Position numbers and translations under genes: made by a program. Below are positions 9,412-18,738 of a DNA stretch of 64,000 bases, in pieces. The number at the start of each line of letters is the position of its first letter. Position 1 is the first letter of the stretch. This DNA is from Parabacteroides gordonii MS-1 = DSM 23371 (lineage in GTDB: Bacteria; Bacteroidota; Bacteroidia; Bacteroidales; Tannerellaceae): positions 2,836,509-2,900,508 of the forward strand of contig NZ_KQ033919.1 in the NCBI RefSeq assembly GCF_000969825.1, read 5' to 3'. The notes beneath the pieces were generated by a model, which saw only the letters and a program-made list of their open reading frames with translations, did no database searches and was not told the origin of the DNA.

Positions 9412-9610
9412 GCGTTTATTAATTTCCGTAAAAGTACAAGATTATTTTTATACAGCATGCCTTGAATTAAGAGATTCCGAAAAATGAAACTGAAATTCCC
9501 GAACAAATTATTATAAGTATATGTTTAATAAATATAAAGTATAGTCAATAAGGCGAGATAGTTTATTTATTCCTATACAAATACTATTTAAAAACTAATT
9601 AAGTTCACTA

Positions 9611-10276
9611 ATGAAAAAGTATTTAGCAGAAATGATCGGGACGATGGTACTTGTCCTGATGGGTTGCGGTAGCGCAGTATTTGCAGGGGCAGTTCAGCCT
9701 TTTGCATCAGTTGGAACACTAGGAGTTGCTTTTGCTTTCGGGCTGGCCGTTCTTACAATGGTGTACACGATCGGTAAGATATCGGGATGTCATATCAATC
9801 CTGCTATCACACTGGGAATGTTACTTTCTAAAAGAATTTCCGGAAAAGATGCGGGTATGTATATGGTCTTTCAGGTGATCGGTGCGATCATCGGGTCGTC
9901 TATCTTGTATATACTGGCAAAAGATTCCGGTTCTGTCACGACATTTACCGGTGCTAACGGATATACCAATGTCCTTCCTGCCTTCGTTGCCGAAACAGTG
10001 TTTACATTTATCTTCCTGCTTGTTGTTTTAGGTTCTACATCCAAAGGAGCAAATACGAAGTTTGCCGGTATTGCTATCGGTCTGGCGCTGGTTTTGATCC
10101 ATATTGTATGTATCCCTATTACCGGAACATCGGTGAACCCGGCTCGTAGTATCGGCCCGGCTCTGTTCCAGGGAGGTGAAGCACTCTCACAATTATGGTT
10201 GTTTATCGTTGCGCCTTTCCTTGGAGCTGCCATAGCAGCGGTTGTATGGAAAGGAATTGATACGGAAGAAGCATAA
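9611..10276 (+). CDS. aqpZ: Aquaporin (MIP family, AqpZ-like)
   Basis: The 221-residue protein has six membrane helices and both half-helix NPA motifs, at Asn63 (HINPAITLG) and Asn176 (SVNPARSIGPALF). The arginine after the second NPA is the selectivity-filter arginine, and the residues around it look like water-selective AqpZ rather than glycerol facilitators, which have an aspartate in an NPARD motif. It should pass water across the inner membrane. It stands alone between the two tricorn paralogues and ends at a strong terminator. No canonical -7 box is obvious in the AT-rich 199-nt upstream gap. Confidence 0.92.
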   Translation: MKKYLAEMIGTMVLVLMGCGSAVFAGAVQPFASVGTLGVAFAFGLAVLTMVYTIGKISGCHINPAITLGMLLSKRISGKDAGMYMVFQVIGAIIGSSILYILAKDSGSVTTFTGANGYTNVLPAFVAETVFTFIFLLVVLGSTSKGANTKFAGIAIGLALVLIHIVCIPITGTSVNPARSIGPALFQGGEALSQLWLFIVAPFLGAAIAAVVWKGIDTEEA

Positions 10277-10304
10277 TCCTTTGTTACTACATTATATATT
10301 TAAT

Positions 10305-10335
10305 TCCCGGGGGCACAGCTTCCGGGATTTTTTTT
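10305..10335 (+). terminator. Terminator after the aquaporin gene
   Basis: Stem TCCCGG (10305-10310) with CCGGGA (10322-10327) is followed by a run of eight T. Confidence 0.8.
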
Positions 10336-10337
10336 GC

Positions 10338-10345
10338 TATATTTG
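10338..10345 (+). promoter_or_regulatory. -7 box for the aldo/keto reductase gene
   Basis: TATATTTG matches TAnnTTTG, 41 nt before the start codon, immediately after the aquaporin terminator. Confidence 0.6.
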
Positions 10346-10385
10346 AGCAGTTTAATTCTCTGTTTACTTAATTCTGATTCAGGTT

Positions 10386-11570
10386 ATGGGAAATAAAAGT
10401 GTCGATCGAAGAAACTTTCTGAAGCTCTCGACAGTAGCGGGAGCCGGTTTATTATTTGTTCCGGATGCTTTGGCGTCTGTTCCGGGAGCAATAGAATATG
10501 AAGAGGCAAAAATCCCCATGCGTTCTTTAGGTAAAACAGGTGTAAAACTTCCTATCCTCAGCATGGGCGTTGATCGTCCCGATAGCAATAATGTATTGCG
10601 TGCCGCTTTTAATTCCGGGATAATTCATTTTGATACTGCTCATCGATACCAGAACGGACGGAACGAAGAAATGATCGGTAACTTTTTCAATGGAAAGCCG
10701 CGCAGTTCCTGTTTTATTGCCACGAAAGTAATGTTCGATTATCCGTTGAGGGATGATTTCGAGCAAGACTTGCTCGACAAACTTGAAATTAGTTTGAAAC
10801 GTCTTAAAATGGATCATGTTGATCTTTTCTATACTCATTCTATCAGTACCGCAGAAAAGATACAGGACAAGCGTATCCTCGATATCCTGCAAAAGGTCAA
10901 GGCTGAAGGTAAAAACCGTTTTGTCGGTTTCTCCTCTCACGACCAGAAACCGGAACTGATTGACGCAGCTATCGAAACAGGAATTTATGATGTCGCCCTG
11001 ATCAGTTATAACTTTAAGATGAAGAATATAAAGGAAACGGATGAAGCGATCGAGCGGGGAGTAAAGGCCGGGATGGGCTTTATTGCCATGAAGACTATGG
11101 CAGGAGGAACGGAAGATGCTGATGGCAAGAAAATAATTAACGGGCGGGCCTGTCTTAAATGGATCTGGCAGAATAAAAATATCACGACTGTTATTCCCGG
11201 TCTTACCAATTATGATCATCTGGATGAATGCCTGGCTGCTGCATATGATATGGAGCTGACACAGGATGAAAAGAAATATTTGCAGGCGTTATGCGATAAG
11301 GAGTCTTTATATTGTCAACAATGTGGTCAGTGCCGCGAGCAGTGTCCTGAGCAATTGCCTATACCCGATATCATGCGTGCCTATATGTATGCTTACGGTT
11401 ACAAACATGCCCAACAGTCGAAAGAGACACTACTCGGTCTGGGATTGAAGCAGGATATGTGTACGGATTGCGATGTCTGTCAGGTGAACTGCCCTTCCGG
11501 CTTCGATGTATCAAAAAAGATCGCATCGATTACCCCCCTAATGCAAATACCGGATGAGTTTCTTACTTAA
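10386..11570 (+). CDS. Tat-exported aldo/keto reductase with two 4Fe-4S motifs
   Basis: The 394-residue protein begins with a twin-arginine signal (DRRNFLKLSTVAGAG), so it should be folded with its cofactors before export. The aldo/keto reductase barrel has the expected tetrad: Asp and Tyr in FDTAHRYQNG, Lys in IATKV, His in FYTHS. The C-terminus adds two ferredoxin-type cysteine clusters, CQQCGQCREQCP from Cys310 and CTDCDVCQVNCP from Cys359, enough for two 4Fe-4S clusters. This architecture is common in anaerobes but its natural substrate is unknown; it may link a periplasmic carbonyl reduction to electron carriers. Two motifs per chain suggest electron transfer rather than simple NADPH use. 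Confidence 0.88.
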   Translation: MGNKSVDRRNFLKLSTVAGAGLLFVPDALASVPGAIEYEEAKIPMRSLGKTGVKLPILSMGVDRPDSNNVLRAAFNSGIIHFDTAHRYQNGRNEEMIGNFFNGKPRSSCFIATKVMFDYPLRDDFEQDLLDKLEISLKRLKMDHVDLFYTHSISTAEKIQDKRILDILQKVKAEGKNRFVGFSSHDQKPELIDAAIETGIYDVALISYNFKMKNIKETDEAIERGVKAGMGFIAMKTMAGGTEDADGKKIINGRACLKWIWQNKNITTVIPGLTNYDHLDECLAAAYDMELTQDEKKYLQALCDKESLYCQQCGQCREQCPEQLPIPDIMRAYMYAYGYKHAQQSKETLLGLGLKQDMCTDCDVCQVNCPSGFDVSKKIASITPLMQIPDEFLT

Positions 11571-11587
11571 AAACCATTCTCTTTTTT

Positions 11588-11595
11588 TACCTTTG
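11588..11595 (+). promoter_or_regulatory. -7 box for tricorn paralogue 2
   Basis: TACCTTTG, 24 nt before the start codon; the upstream T-rich stretch may also end the reductase transcript. Confidence 0.6.
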
Positions 11596-11618
11596 CCAAT
11601 AGACTAAACTAAGATAAC

Positions 11619-14600
11619 ATGAACAAGAAACTTATTCTTTCTTTGCTCGCTTTAGCCGGAGTACCTGCCCTGATGATGGCAGCGGACGACGCACGCCTAT
11701 TGCGTTTCCCGGCTACAAACGGTAACGAGATTGTATTTTCGTATGCCGGAGATTTATATAAAGTTCCGGCAACAGGTGGAGAAGCTCAACGCTTGACTTC
11801 ACATGTTGGTTATGAAATGTTCCCCCGTTTTTCACCGGATGGTAAAACAATCGCGTTTACCGGACAGTATGATGGGAATACGGAAGTCTTCACCATGCCT
11901 TCAACCGGAGGTGAACCTTTACGTGTAACCTATACTGCGACCAACAAACGTGATGACCTGGGCGACCGTATGGGCCCTAACAACATTGTAATGACCTGGA
12001 CTCCCGATGGCAGCCGTATCGTTTACCGCAACCGTATCAGCGACGGTTTTTCCGGAAAACTTTATACGGTAGATAAGGAAGGCGGTCTGTCGGAAGTAAT
12101 ACCTTTGCCCGAAGGAGGTTTCTGTAGCTATTCGCCTGATGGAAAGCGATTGGCTTACAATCGGGTGATGCGTGAGTTCCGTACCTGGAAATATTATAAA
12201 GGCGGGATGGCCGACGATATCTGGATTTATGACCCGGAAAAGAAGTCGGTAGAGAATATTACGGATAATGTAGCCCAGGATATTATTCCGATGTGGATCG
12301 GTGATGAAATATTCTATATTTCCGATCGCGACCGTACAATGAACATCTTTGTTTACAACACAAAAACAAAACAGACGAGTAAAGTAACCAATTTTACCGA
12401 ATACGATGTAAAGTTCCCGAGTGCTAACGGAAATACGATCGTATTTGAGAATGGCGGTTATATCTATAAGATGGATGCAGCGTCCAAAAAGCCGGAAAAG
12501 GTAAATATCGAATTAACTTCCGATAATATATATGCCCGTAGTGAATTAAAAGACGGATCGAAATATATTACTGAAGCAAGTATTTCTCCCGATGGTGAAC
12601 GTATTGTCATTACTTCCCGTGGAGAAGTATTCAATTTGCCTGTCGATAAAGGGGTAACAAAGAATATCACCCGCTCCCCGGGACAACATGACCGTGAAGC
12701 ACAATGGTCGCCCGATGGAAAGCTGATCGCTTATATCTCCGACGGCACAGGTGAGACAGAACTCTACCTGCAGGATGCAACAGGCGGTGAACCGGTGCAG
12801 TTGACTAAAAATAACGATACCTATATCCGCTCTTTCGAATGGAGCCCGGACTCAAAAACAATTGTTTATACCGATCGTAAGAACCGCATCAACCTGTTGG
12901 ATGTCGCAACCCGGCAAGTGACGCAGGCAGTGCAGGATCCGATGGCTGAAATAAGGGATGTTACATTCTCTCCCGATAGCAAATGGTTGACTTATTCCCG
13001 TCCGGCCAATAACGAATATAGCATTATCTATGTTTATAATATTGCCGATAGGAAAGAATATCCTGTAACAGATAAATGGTACAACTCCGGTTCACCTGTC
13101 TTTAGTAATGACGGCAAGTATCTGGTATTCTCTTCTGCCCGCGATTTCAATCCTACTTATGGCTCTTTGGAATGGAATCATGTTTATAATAATATGGGTG
13201 GTGTTTATCTTGCTTTGCTATCGAAAGATACTCCTTCTCCTTTCCTTGAAAAAGATGCACAGGTTGCGGTCAAAGAAGATAAAGCAAAGAAGGAAGAACC
13301 TAAGAAAGTTGCTAAGAAAGAGACTACTTCTGAAACATCGGCAGTGAAGATCGATGTAGAAGGTCTTTCCGACCGTATTATTCAGCTTCCGTTGGCAGGG
13401 TCCCGTTATTTTAATTTTTATGCAGATGGAAATAAGGTCTATTATTTCGGCCGTGGCGGAACGAAGGTCTATGACTTAGAGAAACAGAAAGAAGATATCG
13501 TTGCCGATGGTGCTACCATGTCTGTAACTCCCGGCAGTAAAAAAGCTCTTTTCTATAAAGGAGGAGAACTTTATGTAACCGATATCCCTTCCGGCAAAGC
13601 GGATCTTAGTGAAGCTGTCAACCTTTCCAATATGAAGATTACTACCGATTATCCGAAAGAATGGGCACAGATCTTCGATGAGGCATGGCGTGCCTACCGT
13701 GATGGATTCTATGTAGAGAATATGCATGGAGTAGACTGGAAAGCGATCAAAGAAAAATATGCAGTCCTGCTTCCATATGTAAAGACCCGTCTGGATCTGA
13801 ACTATGTGATCGGTGAAATGATCGGTGAATTGAATTGCGGTCATGCCTATGTGAACCCCGGTGAACTGGATCGTCCGGAGCGTATACAAACAGGTTTGCT
13901 CGGTGCCGAAATTTCCCGCGATAAGAGTGGTTTCTTCCGTCTTGAAAAGATCCTTCCGGGAGCTTCGTGGAGCAAAGACCTGCGTTCACCGCTTACCGAA
14001 CCGGGTATCGAAGCAAAAGCAGGCGAGTTTATTGTCGCTATCGACGGTATTCCGACCAACAGTGTGAAAGATATGTATTCTTTATTGGTCGGTAAAGCTG
14101 GTGTACCCACCGAACTTTCACTGAACAGCAAACCGCAACTGGCAGGAGCCCGTAAGATCGTGATCAGTCCGCTTGAAGAGGAATATTCTTTATATCATTA
14201 TAACTGGATACAGGATAATATCAAGAAAGTAGACAAAGCAACTAATGGTCGTGTAGGATATATCTATATCCCGGATATGGGTGTAGAAGGTCTGAATGAG
14301 TTCTCCCGTTATTTCTATCCCCAGCTGGATAAGGAAGGCCTGATTATCGACGACCGTGCCAATGGAGGCGGTAATGTTTCCCCGATGATCCTCGAACGTC
14401 TCTCCCGCGAACCGTATCGTCTGACTATGCGTCGTGGATCCAACCATATCGGTACTGTTCCTGATGCCGTACAGGTAGGCCCGAAGGTATGCCTTATCAA
14501 TAAATACTCAGCTTCCGACGGCGACCTGTTCCCGTGGGGCTTCCGTGCACTGGGATTGGGTAAGCTGATCGGTACACGTACCTGGGGAGGTATTGTCGGT

Positions 14601-14855
14601 ATCAGTGGCCCGCTGCCTTATATGGATGGAACCGATATCCGCGTGCCTTTCTTCACCAGCTATGACCCGAAGACCGGCCAGTGGATCATCGAAAACCACG
14701 GTGTAGATCCGGATATCCTGATTGACAATGATCCGGTCAAAGAATGGAACGGCGAAGACCAACAGCTGAACAAGGCGATCGAAGAGGTTATGAAGGATCT
14801 TCAAAGTCGTAAACCGTTGGCTCCGGTTCCGGCTCCGAGGGATTTCAGCAAGTAA
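11619..14855 (+). CDS. Tricorn-like S41 protease (paralogue 2)
   Basis: This 1078-residue exported protein has the same order of parts as the minus-strand paralogue at 6.2 kb: signal peptide (LSLLALAGVPALMMAA), PD40 propeller repeats (many SPDGK and SPDSK motifs), a Lys/Glu-rich linker near residues 545-575, a tricorn core (HGVDWKAIKEKYAVLLP, GELNCGHAYV), PDZ and S41. The nucleophile is probably Ser964 in YSASDGD, equivalent to Ser965 of archaeal tricorn. It is expected to trim peptides in the periplasm. The two copies sit on opposite strands around the aquaporin and reductase genes; they are diverged, so the duplication is old. Confidence 0.88.
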   Translation: MNKKLILSLLALAGVPALMMAADDARLLRFPATNGNEIVFSYAGDLYKVPATGGEAQRLTSHVGYEMFPRFSPDGKTIAFTGQYDGNTEVFTMPSTGGEPLRVTYTATNKRDDLGDRMGPNNIVMTWTPDGSRIVYRNRISDGFSGKLYTVDKEGGLSEVIPLPEGGFCSYSPDGKRLAYNRVMREFRTWKYYKGGMADDIWIYDPEKKSVENITDNVAQDIIPMWIGDEIFYISDRDRTMNIFVYNTKTKQTSKVTNFTEYDVKFPSANGNTIVFENGGYIYKMDAASKKPEKVNIELTSDNIYARSELKDGSKYITEASISPDGERIVITSRGEVFNLPVDKGVTKNITRSPGQHDREAQWSPDGKLIAYISDGTGETELYLQDATGGEPVQLTKNNDTYIRSFEWSPDSKTIVYTDRKNRINLLDVATRQVTQAVQDPMAEIRDVTFSPDSKWLTYSRPANNEYSIIYVYNIADRKEYPVTDKWYNSGSPVFSNDGKYLVFSSARDFNPTYGSLEWNHVYNNMGGVYLALLSKDTPSPFLEKDAQVAVKEDKAKKEEPKKVAKKETTSETSAVKIDVEGLSDRIIQLPLAGSRYFNFYADGNKVYYFGRGGTKVYDLEKQKEDIVADGATMSVTPGSKKALFYKGGELYVTDIPSGKADLSEAVNLSNMKITTDYPKEWAQIFDEAWRAYRDGFYVENMHGVDWKAIKEKYAVLLPYVKTRLDLNYVIGEMIGELNCGHAYVNPGELDRPERIQTGLLGAEISRDKSGFFRLEKILPGASWSKDLRSPLTEPGIEAKAGEFIVAIDGIPTNSVKDMYSLLVGKAGVPTELSLNSKPQLAGARKIVISPLEEEYSLYHYNWIQDNIKKVDKATNGRVGYIYIPDMGVEGLNEFSRYFYPQLDKEGLIIDDRANGGGNVSPMILERLSREPYRLTMRRGSNHIGTVPDAVQVGPKVCLINKYSASDGDLFPWGFRALGLGKLIGTRTWGGIVGISGPLPYMDGTDIRVPFFTSYDPKTGQWIIENHGVDPDILIDNDPVKEWNGEDQQLNKAIEEVMKDLQSRKPLAPVPAPRDFSK

Positions 14856-14918
14856 TCTTTTAAATATATAAAGCCCCGGAATATCATTCTGCATGTTATT
14901 TTCGGATGCTAATAGATT

Positions 14919-14970
14919 ATATCACTGGACTGATAGATAAAACCTATCGGTTCGGTGATATTCTTTTTAT
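14919..14970 (+). terminator. Terminator after tricorn paralogue 2
   Basis: A long imperfect stem (ATATCACTGGACTGATAG against CTATCGGTTCGGTGATAT, joined by G-T pairs) closes on a short loop and is followed by TCTTTTTAT. Confidence 0.7.
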
Positions 14971-14979
14971 ATCTTTTCC

Positions 14980-14987
14980 TACCTTTG
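14980..14987 (+). promoter_or_regulatory. -7 box for the thioredoxin/Omp28 operon
   Basis: TACCTTTG, about 40 nt before the TlpA-like start codon. It is the only good promoter before the five-gene run to 19833. Confidence 0.65.
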
Positions 14988-15027
14988 GCAGATCAGAAGT
15001 TATGAATTTCCAAATCTGCATGAAATT

Positions 15028-15516
15028 ATGCGTAAAGCCTTAGTTCTATCTATCTTATTGATTGTTGTATGTATCTCTGCCTCTGCACAATTACCCGCCA
15101 TTCAATTAAAAGATACTGACGGTAAGAGTATGAATATGTCCGAATTGAACAAGAAAGGGCATCCTGTCATACTTAGCTTTTTTGCAACCTGGTGTAAACC
15201 TTGCCTGCGTGAATTATCTGCGATCAACGAAGTATATGCAGACTGGCAGGAAGAAACCGGTGTCGAACTGATCGCAGTCTCTATTGATCAGGGACAGGAT
15301 GTTGCCAAAGTAAAACCGCTGGTTGACGGTTCTGCCTGGGACTTCAACGTATTACTCGATCCGGGAAGCGACCTGAAGCGGGCAATGGGAGTAAATGTGA
15401 TCCCCCATGTATTTTTACTGGATGGAGAGGGAAATATTGTTTCCAGCCATATTGGTTACACAGAAGGAGGCGATGCCGTTTTGTTCGATGAAGTGAAGAA
15501 ACTGGTTAATAAATAA
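15028..15516 (+). CDS. TlpA-like periplasmic thioredoxin
   Basis: The 162-residue protein has a signal peptide (LVLSILLIVVCISASAQ) and one thioredoxin domain of the TlpA/ResA type. The active site is FFATWCKPC with Cys56 and Cys59; the cis-proline loop is NVIPHVFLLD. Such proteins reduce or shuffle disulfides in exported proteins. It is the first gene of an operon (6-nt gap to the next gene) whose later members include two more CxxC proteins, so its partners are probably encoded beside it. Confidence 0.88.
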   Translation: MRKALVLSILLIVVCISASAQLPAIQLKDTDGKSMNMSELNKKGHPVILSFFATWCKPCLRELSAINEVYADWQEETGVELIAVSIDQGQDVAKVKPLVDGSAWDFNVLLDPGSDLKRAMGVNVIPHVFLLDGEGNIVSSHIGYTEGGDAVLFDEVKKLVNK

Positions 15517-15522
15517 GTCCGG

Positions 15523-17160
15523 ATGAAAAAGATTTACCTGATCATGACGGCTCTGTTTATCTATGCAGCTCAAGCACAGGAGGCATTACCGGTATCTGAC
15601 TCATTACAAACGCAATCTGCGGGAAAGAACCCTTCTAAAATACGTCTGACAGGAAGTATCCAGTCGGATATCCTGTTTCCGGAAGAAGACAATGCCATCG
15701 GAACCGGTTCTTATAAAGATAAGGTATTGACAAATACTTATGTCGATCTGGCCTTGTCTGTTGCCGACTATTTAACGGTGGGCGGTCGTTTCGAATACCT
15801 GGATCACCCGCTGCCTGGTTTTGAAAAAGACTTTGCCGGCTGGGGTGTGCCTTACTTTTATGCCACCGGACGTTACCGGAATGCGGAACTGACGGTCGGT
15901 GATTTCTATGAACAGTTCGGTAACGGATTGACTTTACGTACCTACGAAGAGCGTAGCTTGGGTATCGATAATTCGATCCGTGGCGGAAGGCTGATCCTGC
16001 ATCCCTTGAAAGGACTTCGTTTGAAGGCTTTGGGTGGTAAGCAACGCCGTTACTGGGATCATAACGACAGTTTCTTATGGGGTGGAGATGCCGAATTGAA
16101 CCTGGATCAGTGGTTGCGAAAGCTGGAAGAACAGGATGCACGGTTGCTGCTGGGATTGTCGTACACCGGAAAGCATGAGAAAGAAGAAGATATCTATATC
16201 GCATCAGATAAGAAACTGAATTTACCGTTAAATATAGCAGCTTTTGATGCCCGTTTGCAGTTCCAGAAAAATGGCTATAACCTGATGGCTGATTATGCCT
16301 GGAAGATAAACGATCCGTCTTTCGATAACCAATACAGCTATGACCGGGGAAGCGCTCTCCTGCTTTCAGGTTCTTATTCCAGAAAAGGTATGAGTTTCCT
16401 GTTGCAGGTGAAGCGAAGTGAGAACATGGCTTTCCGTAGCCTGCGGTCGATGACGGGTATTTCTTCCTTTATAAATTATCTGCCGGCTTTCACCATGCAG
16501 CAAACATATGTATTGCCTGCCCTTTATCCGTATGCTACCCAACCGTTGGGCGAGTGGGCTTTCCAGGGAGAAGCTAGTTATAACTTCCGTCGCCATACAG
16601 CTTTAGGTGGTAAATACGGAACTTTGATCAAGCTACATGCTTCCCATATCCGTGCTCTCCATAAAGTTTCTGGCCTGGATAATCTTTATTATCAGGATAT
16701 CAATATTATGTTTGAGAAGAAACTCAGCCGTTCATGGAAACTGAATGCCATGTATATGAACCAGCGTTATAATCAACGGGTAGTTGAGGGGCATGCAACC
16801 AACGGCGATGTGATTAAATCGAACATCTATGTGCTGGAAGGTAAATACCAGGCAAATCGTAAATTGACTTTCCGTGGGGAACTTCAGTATCTGAATACCC
16901 GGCAGGATGAAGGCGATTGGCTGTTTGCTTTGCTGGAAGTCTCTGTCCTTCCGTCTCTTATGTTTACCGTTTCCGATATGTATAATAGTGGGGAAACCTA
17001 TCTGCATTATTATATGGTTTCGGCTACTTATTCGCATAAATCTCACCGTGTCCAGCTAGGATATGGCCGTACAAGGGCAGGATATAATTGTGCCGGTGGT
17101 GTATGCCGGTATGTTCCCGCCAGCAGAGGTTTTCAGCTGTCCTACAATTTTAATTTCTAA
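15523..17160 (+). CDS. Outer-membrane beta-barrel protein (DUF6029-like)
   Basis: The 545-residue product has a signal peptide ending near YAAQAQ and then alternating amphipathic strands with aromatic girdles to the end, finishing in the aromatic LSYNFNF typical of an outer-membrane barrel. Segments such as TVGDFYEQFGNGLTLRTYEE (in part: YEQFGNGLTLRTYEER) and RGGRLILHPLKGL resemble the DUF6029 family as I remember it; the family has no known function. It sits 6 nt after the TlpA-like gene and 3 nt before an Omp28-like lipoprotein, so it is co-translated with them and may be their outer-membrane anchor or conduit. Confidence 0.7.
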   Translation: MKKIYLIMTALFIYAAQAQEALPVSDSLQTQSAGKNPSKIRLTGSIQSDILFPEEDNAIGTGSYKDKVLTNTYVDLALSVADYLTVGGRFEYLDHPLPGFEKDFAGWGVPYFYATGRYRNAELTVGDFYEQFGNGLTLRTYEERSLGIDNSIRGGRLILHPLKGLRLKALGGKQRRYWDHNDSFLWGGDAELNLDQWLRKLEEQDARLLLGLSYTGKHEKEEDIYIASDKKLNLPLNIAAFDARLQFQKNGYNLMADYAWKINDPSFDNQYSYDRGSALLLSGSYSRKGMSFLLQVKRSENMAFRSLRSMTGISSFINYLPAFTMQQTYVLPALYPYATQPLGEWAFQGEASYNFRRHTALGGKYGTLIKLHASHIRALHKVSGLDNLYYQDINIMFEKKLSRSWKLNAMYMNQRYNQRVVEGHATNGDVIKSNIYVLEGKYQANRKLTFRGELQYLNTRQDEGDWLFALLEVSVLPSLMFTVSDMYNSGETYLHYYMVSATYSHKSHRVQLGYGRTRAGYNCAGGVCRYVPASRGFQLSYNFNF

Positions 17161-17163
17161 CAG

Positions 17164-17988
17164 ATGAAAAGGAAACATCTATATTATATCTTATCATTAT
17201 TGCTGCTGGTTGCCGGTTGTGATATTATTGATGAAAAGGATCGTGTTATCCAAACAGACGAATTGCACTTTACCAATAAAATCGTTCTTCTGGAAGACTT
17301 CACAGGACATAAATGTGTGAATTGCCCGGTTGCTGCCGACGAAATCGCACGACTGGAAGAATGGTGCGAAGGGCACCTGATCGCAGTGAGTATCCATGCA
17401 GGAAGTTATGCCAATACATTCGGTAGCGCCTGGAAAACAGACTTCCGTACAAAGGCAGGCGAAGCATATAACGATTATTTCAAACCGGATGGTTATCCGG
17501 CTGCGATGGTCGACCGGGTAGCTTCGAACGGAAAAGTGACAAATAACAATGTTCCGACCTGGAGTTCACAGGTGATTGATCGTTTAAGCGAAGAGTCTCC
17601 TGTGGAAATAAAACTGGAAGCCGTGTGGCAACCGGGAATGGAAGAGATAAAACTCCATGCCGCTGTCGATTTTCTCCGGGCAGTAGGAAATGAACCGGTT
17701 TTGCAGTTATGGATCATAGAAGATCATATTGTAGATGCCCAGCTGATGCCTGATAATACGATCAATACCGCTTATCTGCACCGTCATGTGTTTCGTGATG
17801 CGATAAACTATACCTGGGGAGAAAGCATGGGAACCGGTTTGACGGAAGGTGCTACGATAAAGAAGGAATATATTTATCAGCCGGATATCACCTGGAAAAA
17901 GAAAGATTTACAGATCGTGGCTTTCGTGTATGATCGGAAATCACACGAGATTCTTCAGGCTGTTAAGACAGAAATAGAACAGGAATAG
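17164..17988 (+). CDS. Omp28-like lipoprotein with CxxC thioredoxin fold
   Basis: The 274-residue protein is a lipoprotein (LLLVAGC, Cys19). Its N-terminal domain contains LEDFTGHKCVNCPVAADEI (in part: EDFTGHKCVNCPVA) with Cys51 and Cys54, the signature of the Omp28/thioredoxin-like family first described in Porphyromonas gingivalis. The C-terminal half is a beta domain (LWIIEDHIVDAQ, HRHVFRDAINYTWGE). The family is surface or outer-membrane associated; its redox activity is inferred from the CxxC. It lies within the five-gene envelope operon, 3 nt behind the barrel gene. Confidence 0.82.
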   Translation: MKRKHLYYILSLLLLVAGCDIIDEKDRVIQTDELHFTNKIVLLEDFTGHKCVNCPVAADEIARLEEWCEGHLIAVSIHAGSYANTFGSAWKTDFRTKAGEAYNDYFKPDGYPAAMVDRVASNGKVTNNNVPTWSSQVIDRLSEESPVEIKLEAVWQPGMEEIKLHAAVDFLRAVGNEPVLQLWIIEDHIVDAQLMPDNTINTAYLHRHVFRDAINYTWGESMGTGLTEGATIKKEYIYQPDITWKKKDLQIVAFVYDRKSHEILQAVKTEIEQE

Positions 17989-18013
17989 TATTAATTATTA
18001 AATAGAATGTATC

Positions 18014-18718
18014 ATGATTAGAAAATTAGCATTGTTTATATTGCCAGTACTGCTGTGCTGTATGTCATCCTGGGGGCAGAATGTCCAGTGGGTGTATAAC
18101 GATAAAGCTCTTGAAGAGGGAGCGGAGGTTACTGTAACGGAATATGATCCTGTAATGGGACAGATGTTGTTGGAATTGGGAATTCGTAACAATACCGACA
18201 AGCAACTGAAAGTATCGGTAAGCAAAGACAATCTGGAATTGGCGGAAGGTGGTGCTGTCCAGCTGTGTGTAGGTACTACCTGTTATCCGGGAAGCGTTGT
18301 CAAATCGGATGAGTTTACATTGGAACCCAACGAAATGAATACCTCTTTTCATGCTAATTACTTAATTCTGGATGAGAGCAAATACGGGAATAGTACAGTT
18401 ATCTTTAAATTACTTTCCGGTGATGAAAGCATATCGGTCAAAGTTCATTTCAATTATTCGGGAACTGTGGCAAATGAAAAGATTGGCCTTGATGCCGACT
18501 GGAAGATATATGCTTCGGCAGGACGCATTTATGTGAAAGCGCCTGATGCAGAGGATATGGATCTCCGTATCGTAAATATGAACGGGATATCGGTTTATGA
18601 ACAACCTCTCTCTTCTAATGCTGATATCAGTTCGCCTGTTTTGGCAAATGGTATTTATGTCGTTGCGCTTTATCAAGGAGGAAAAGTTATAACATCCCGG
18701 AAAGTATCTGTCAGATAA
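18014..18718 (+). CDS. Exported protein with type IX-like C-terminal sorting domain
   Basis: The 234-residue protein has a signal peptide (LALFILPVLLCCMSSWGQ), a beta-sandwich middle part with one cysteine pair (Cys85 and Cys90 in QLCVGTTC) and a C-terminal domain of about 75 residues ending ANGIYVVALYQGGKVITSRK. That tail has the MNGxxVYEQ and GIYxV pattern of type A sorting domains of the type IX secretion system. The middle part has no family I recognise. Its place between two Omp28-like CxxC proteins suggests it is a substrate or partner of that redox set. Confidence 0.65.
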   Translation: MIRKLALFILPVLLCCMSSWGQNVQWVYNDKALEEGAEVTVTEYDPVMGQMLLELGIRNNTDKQLKVSVSKDNLELAEGGAVQLCVGTTCYPGSVVKSDEFTLEPNEMNTSFHANYLILDESKYGNSTVIFKLLSGDESISVKVHFNYSGTVANEKIGLDADWKIYASAGRIYVKAPDAEDMDLRIVNMNGISVYEQPLSSNADISSPVLANGIYVVALYQGGKVITSRKVSVR

Positions 18719-18738
18719 TCTGAAAATAAAGATCGCTT

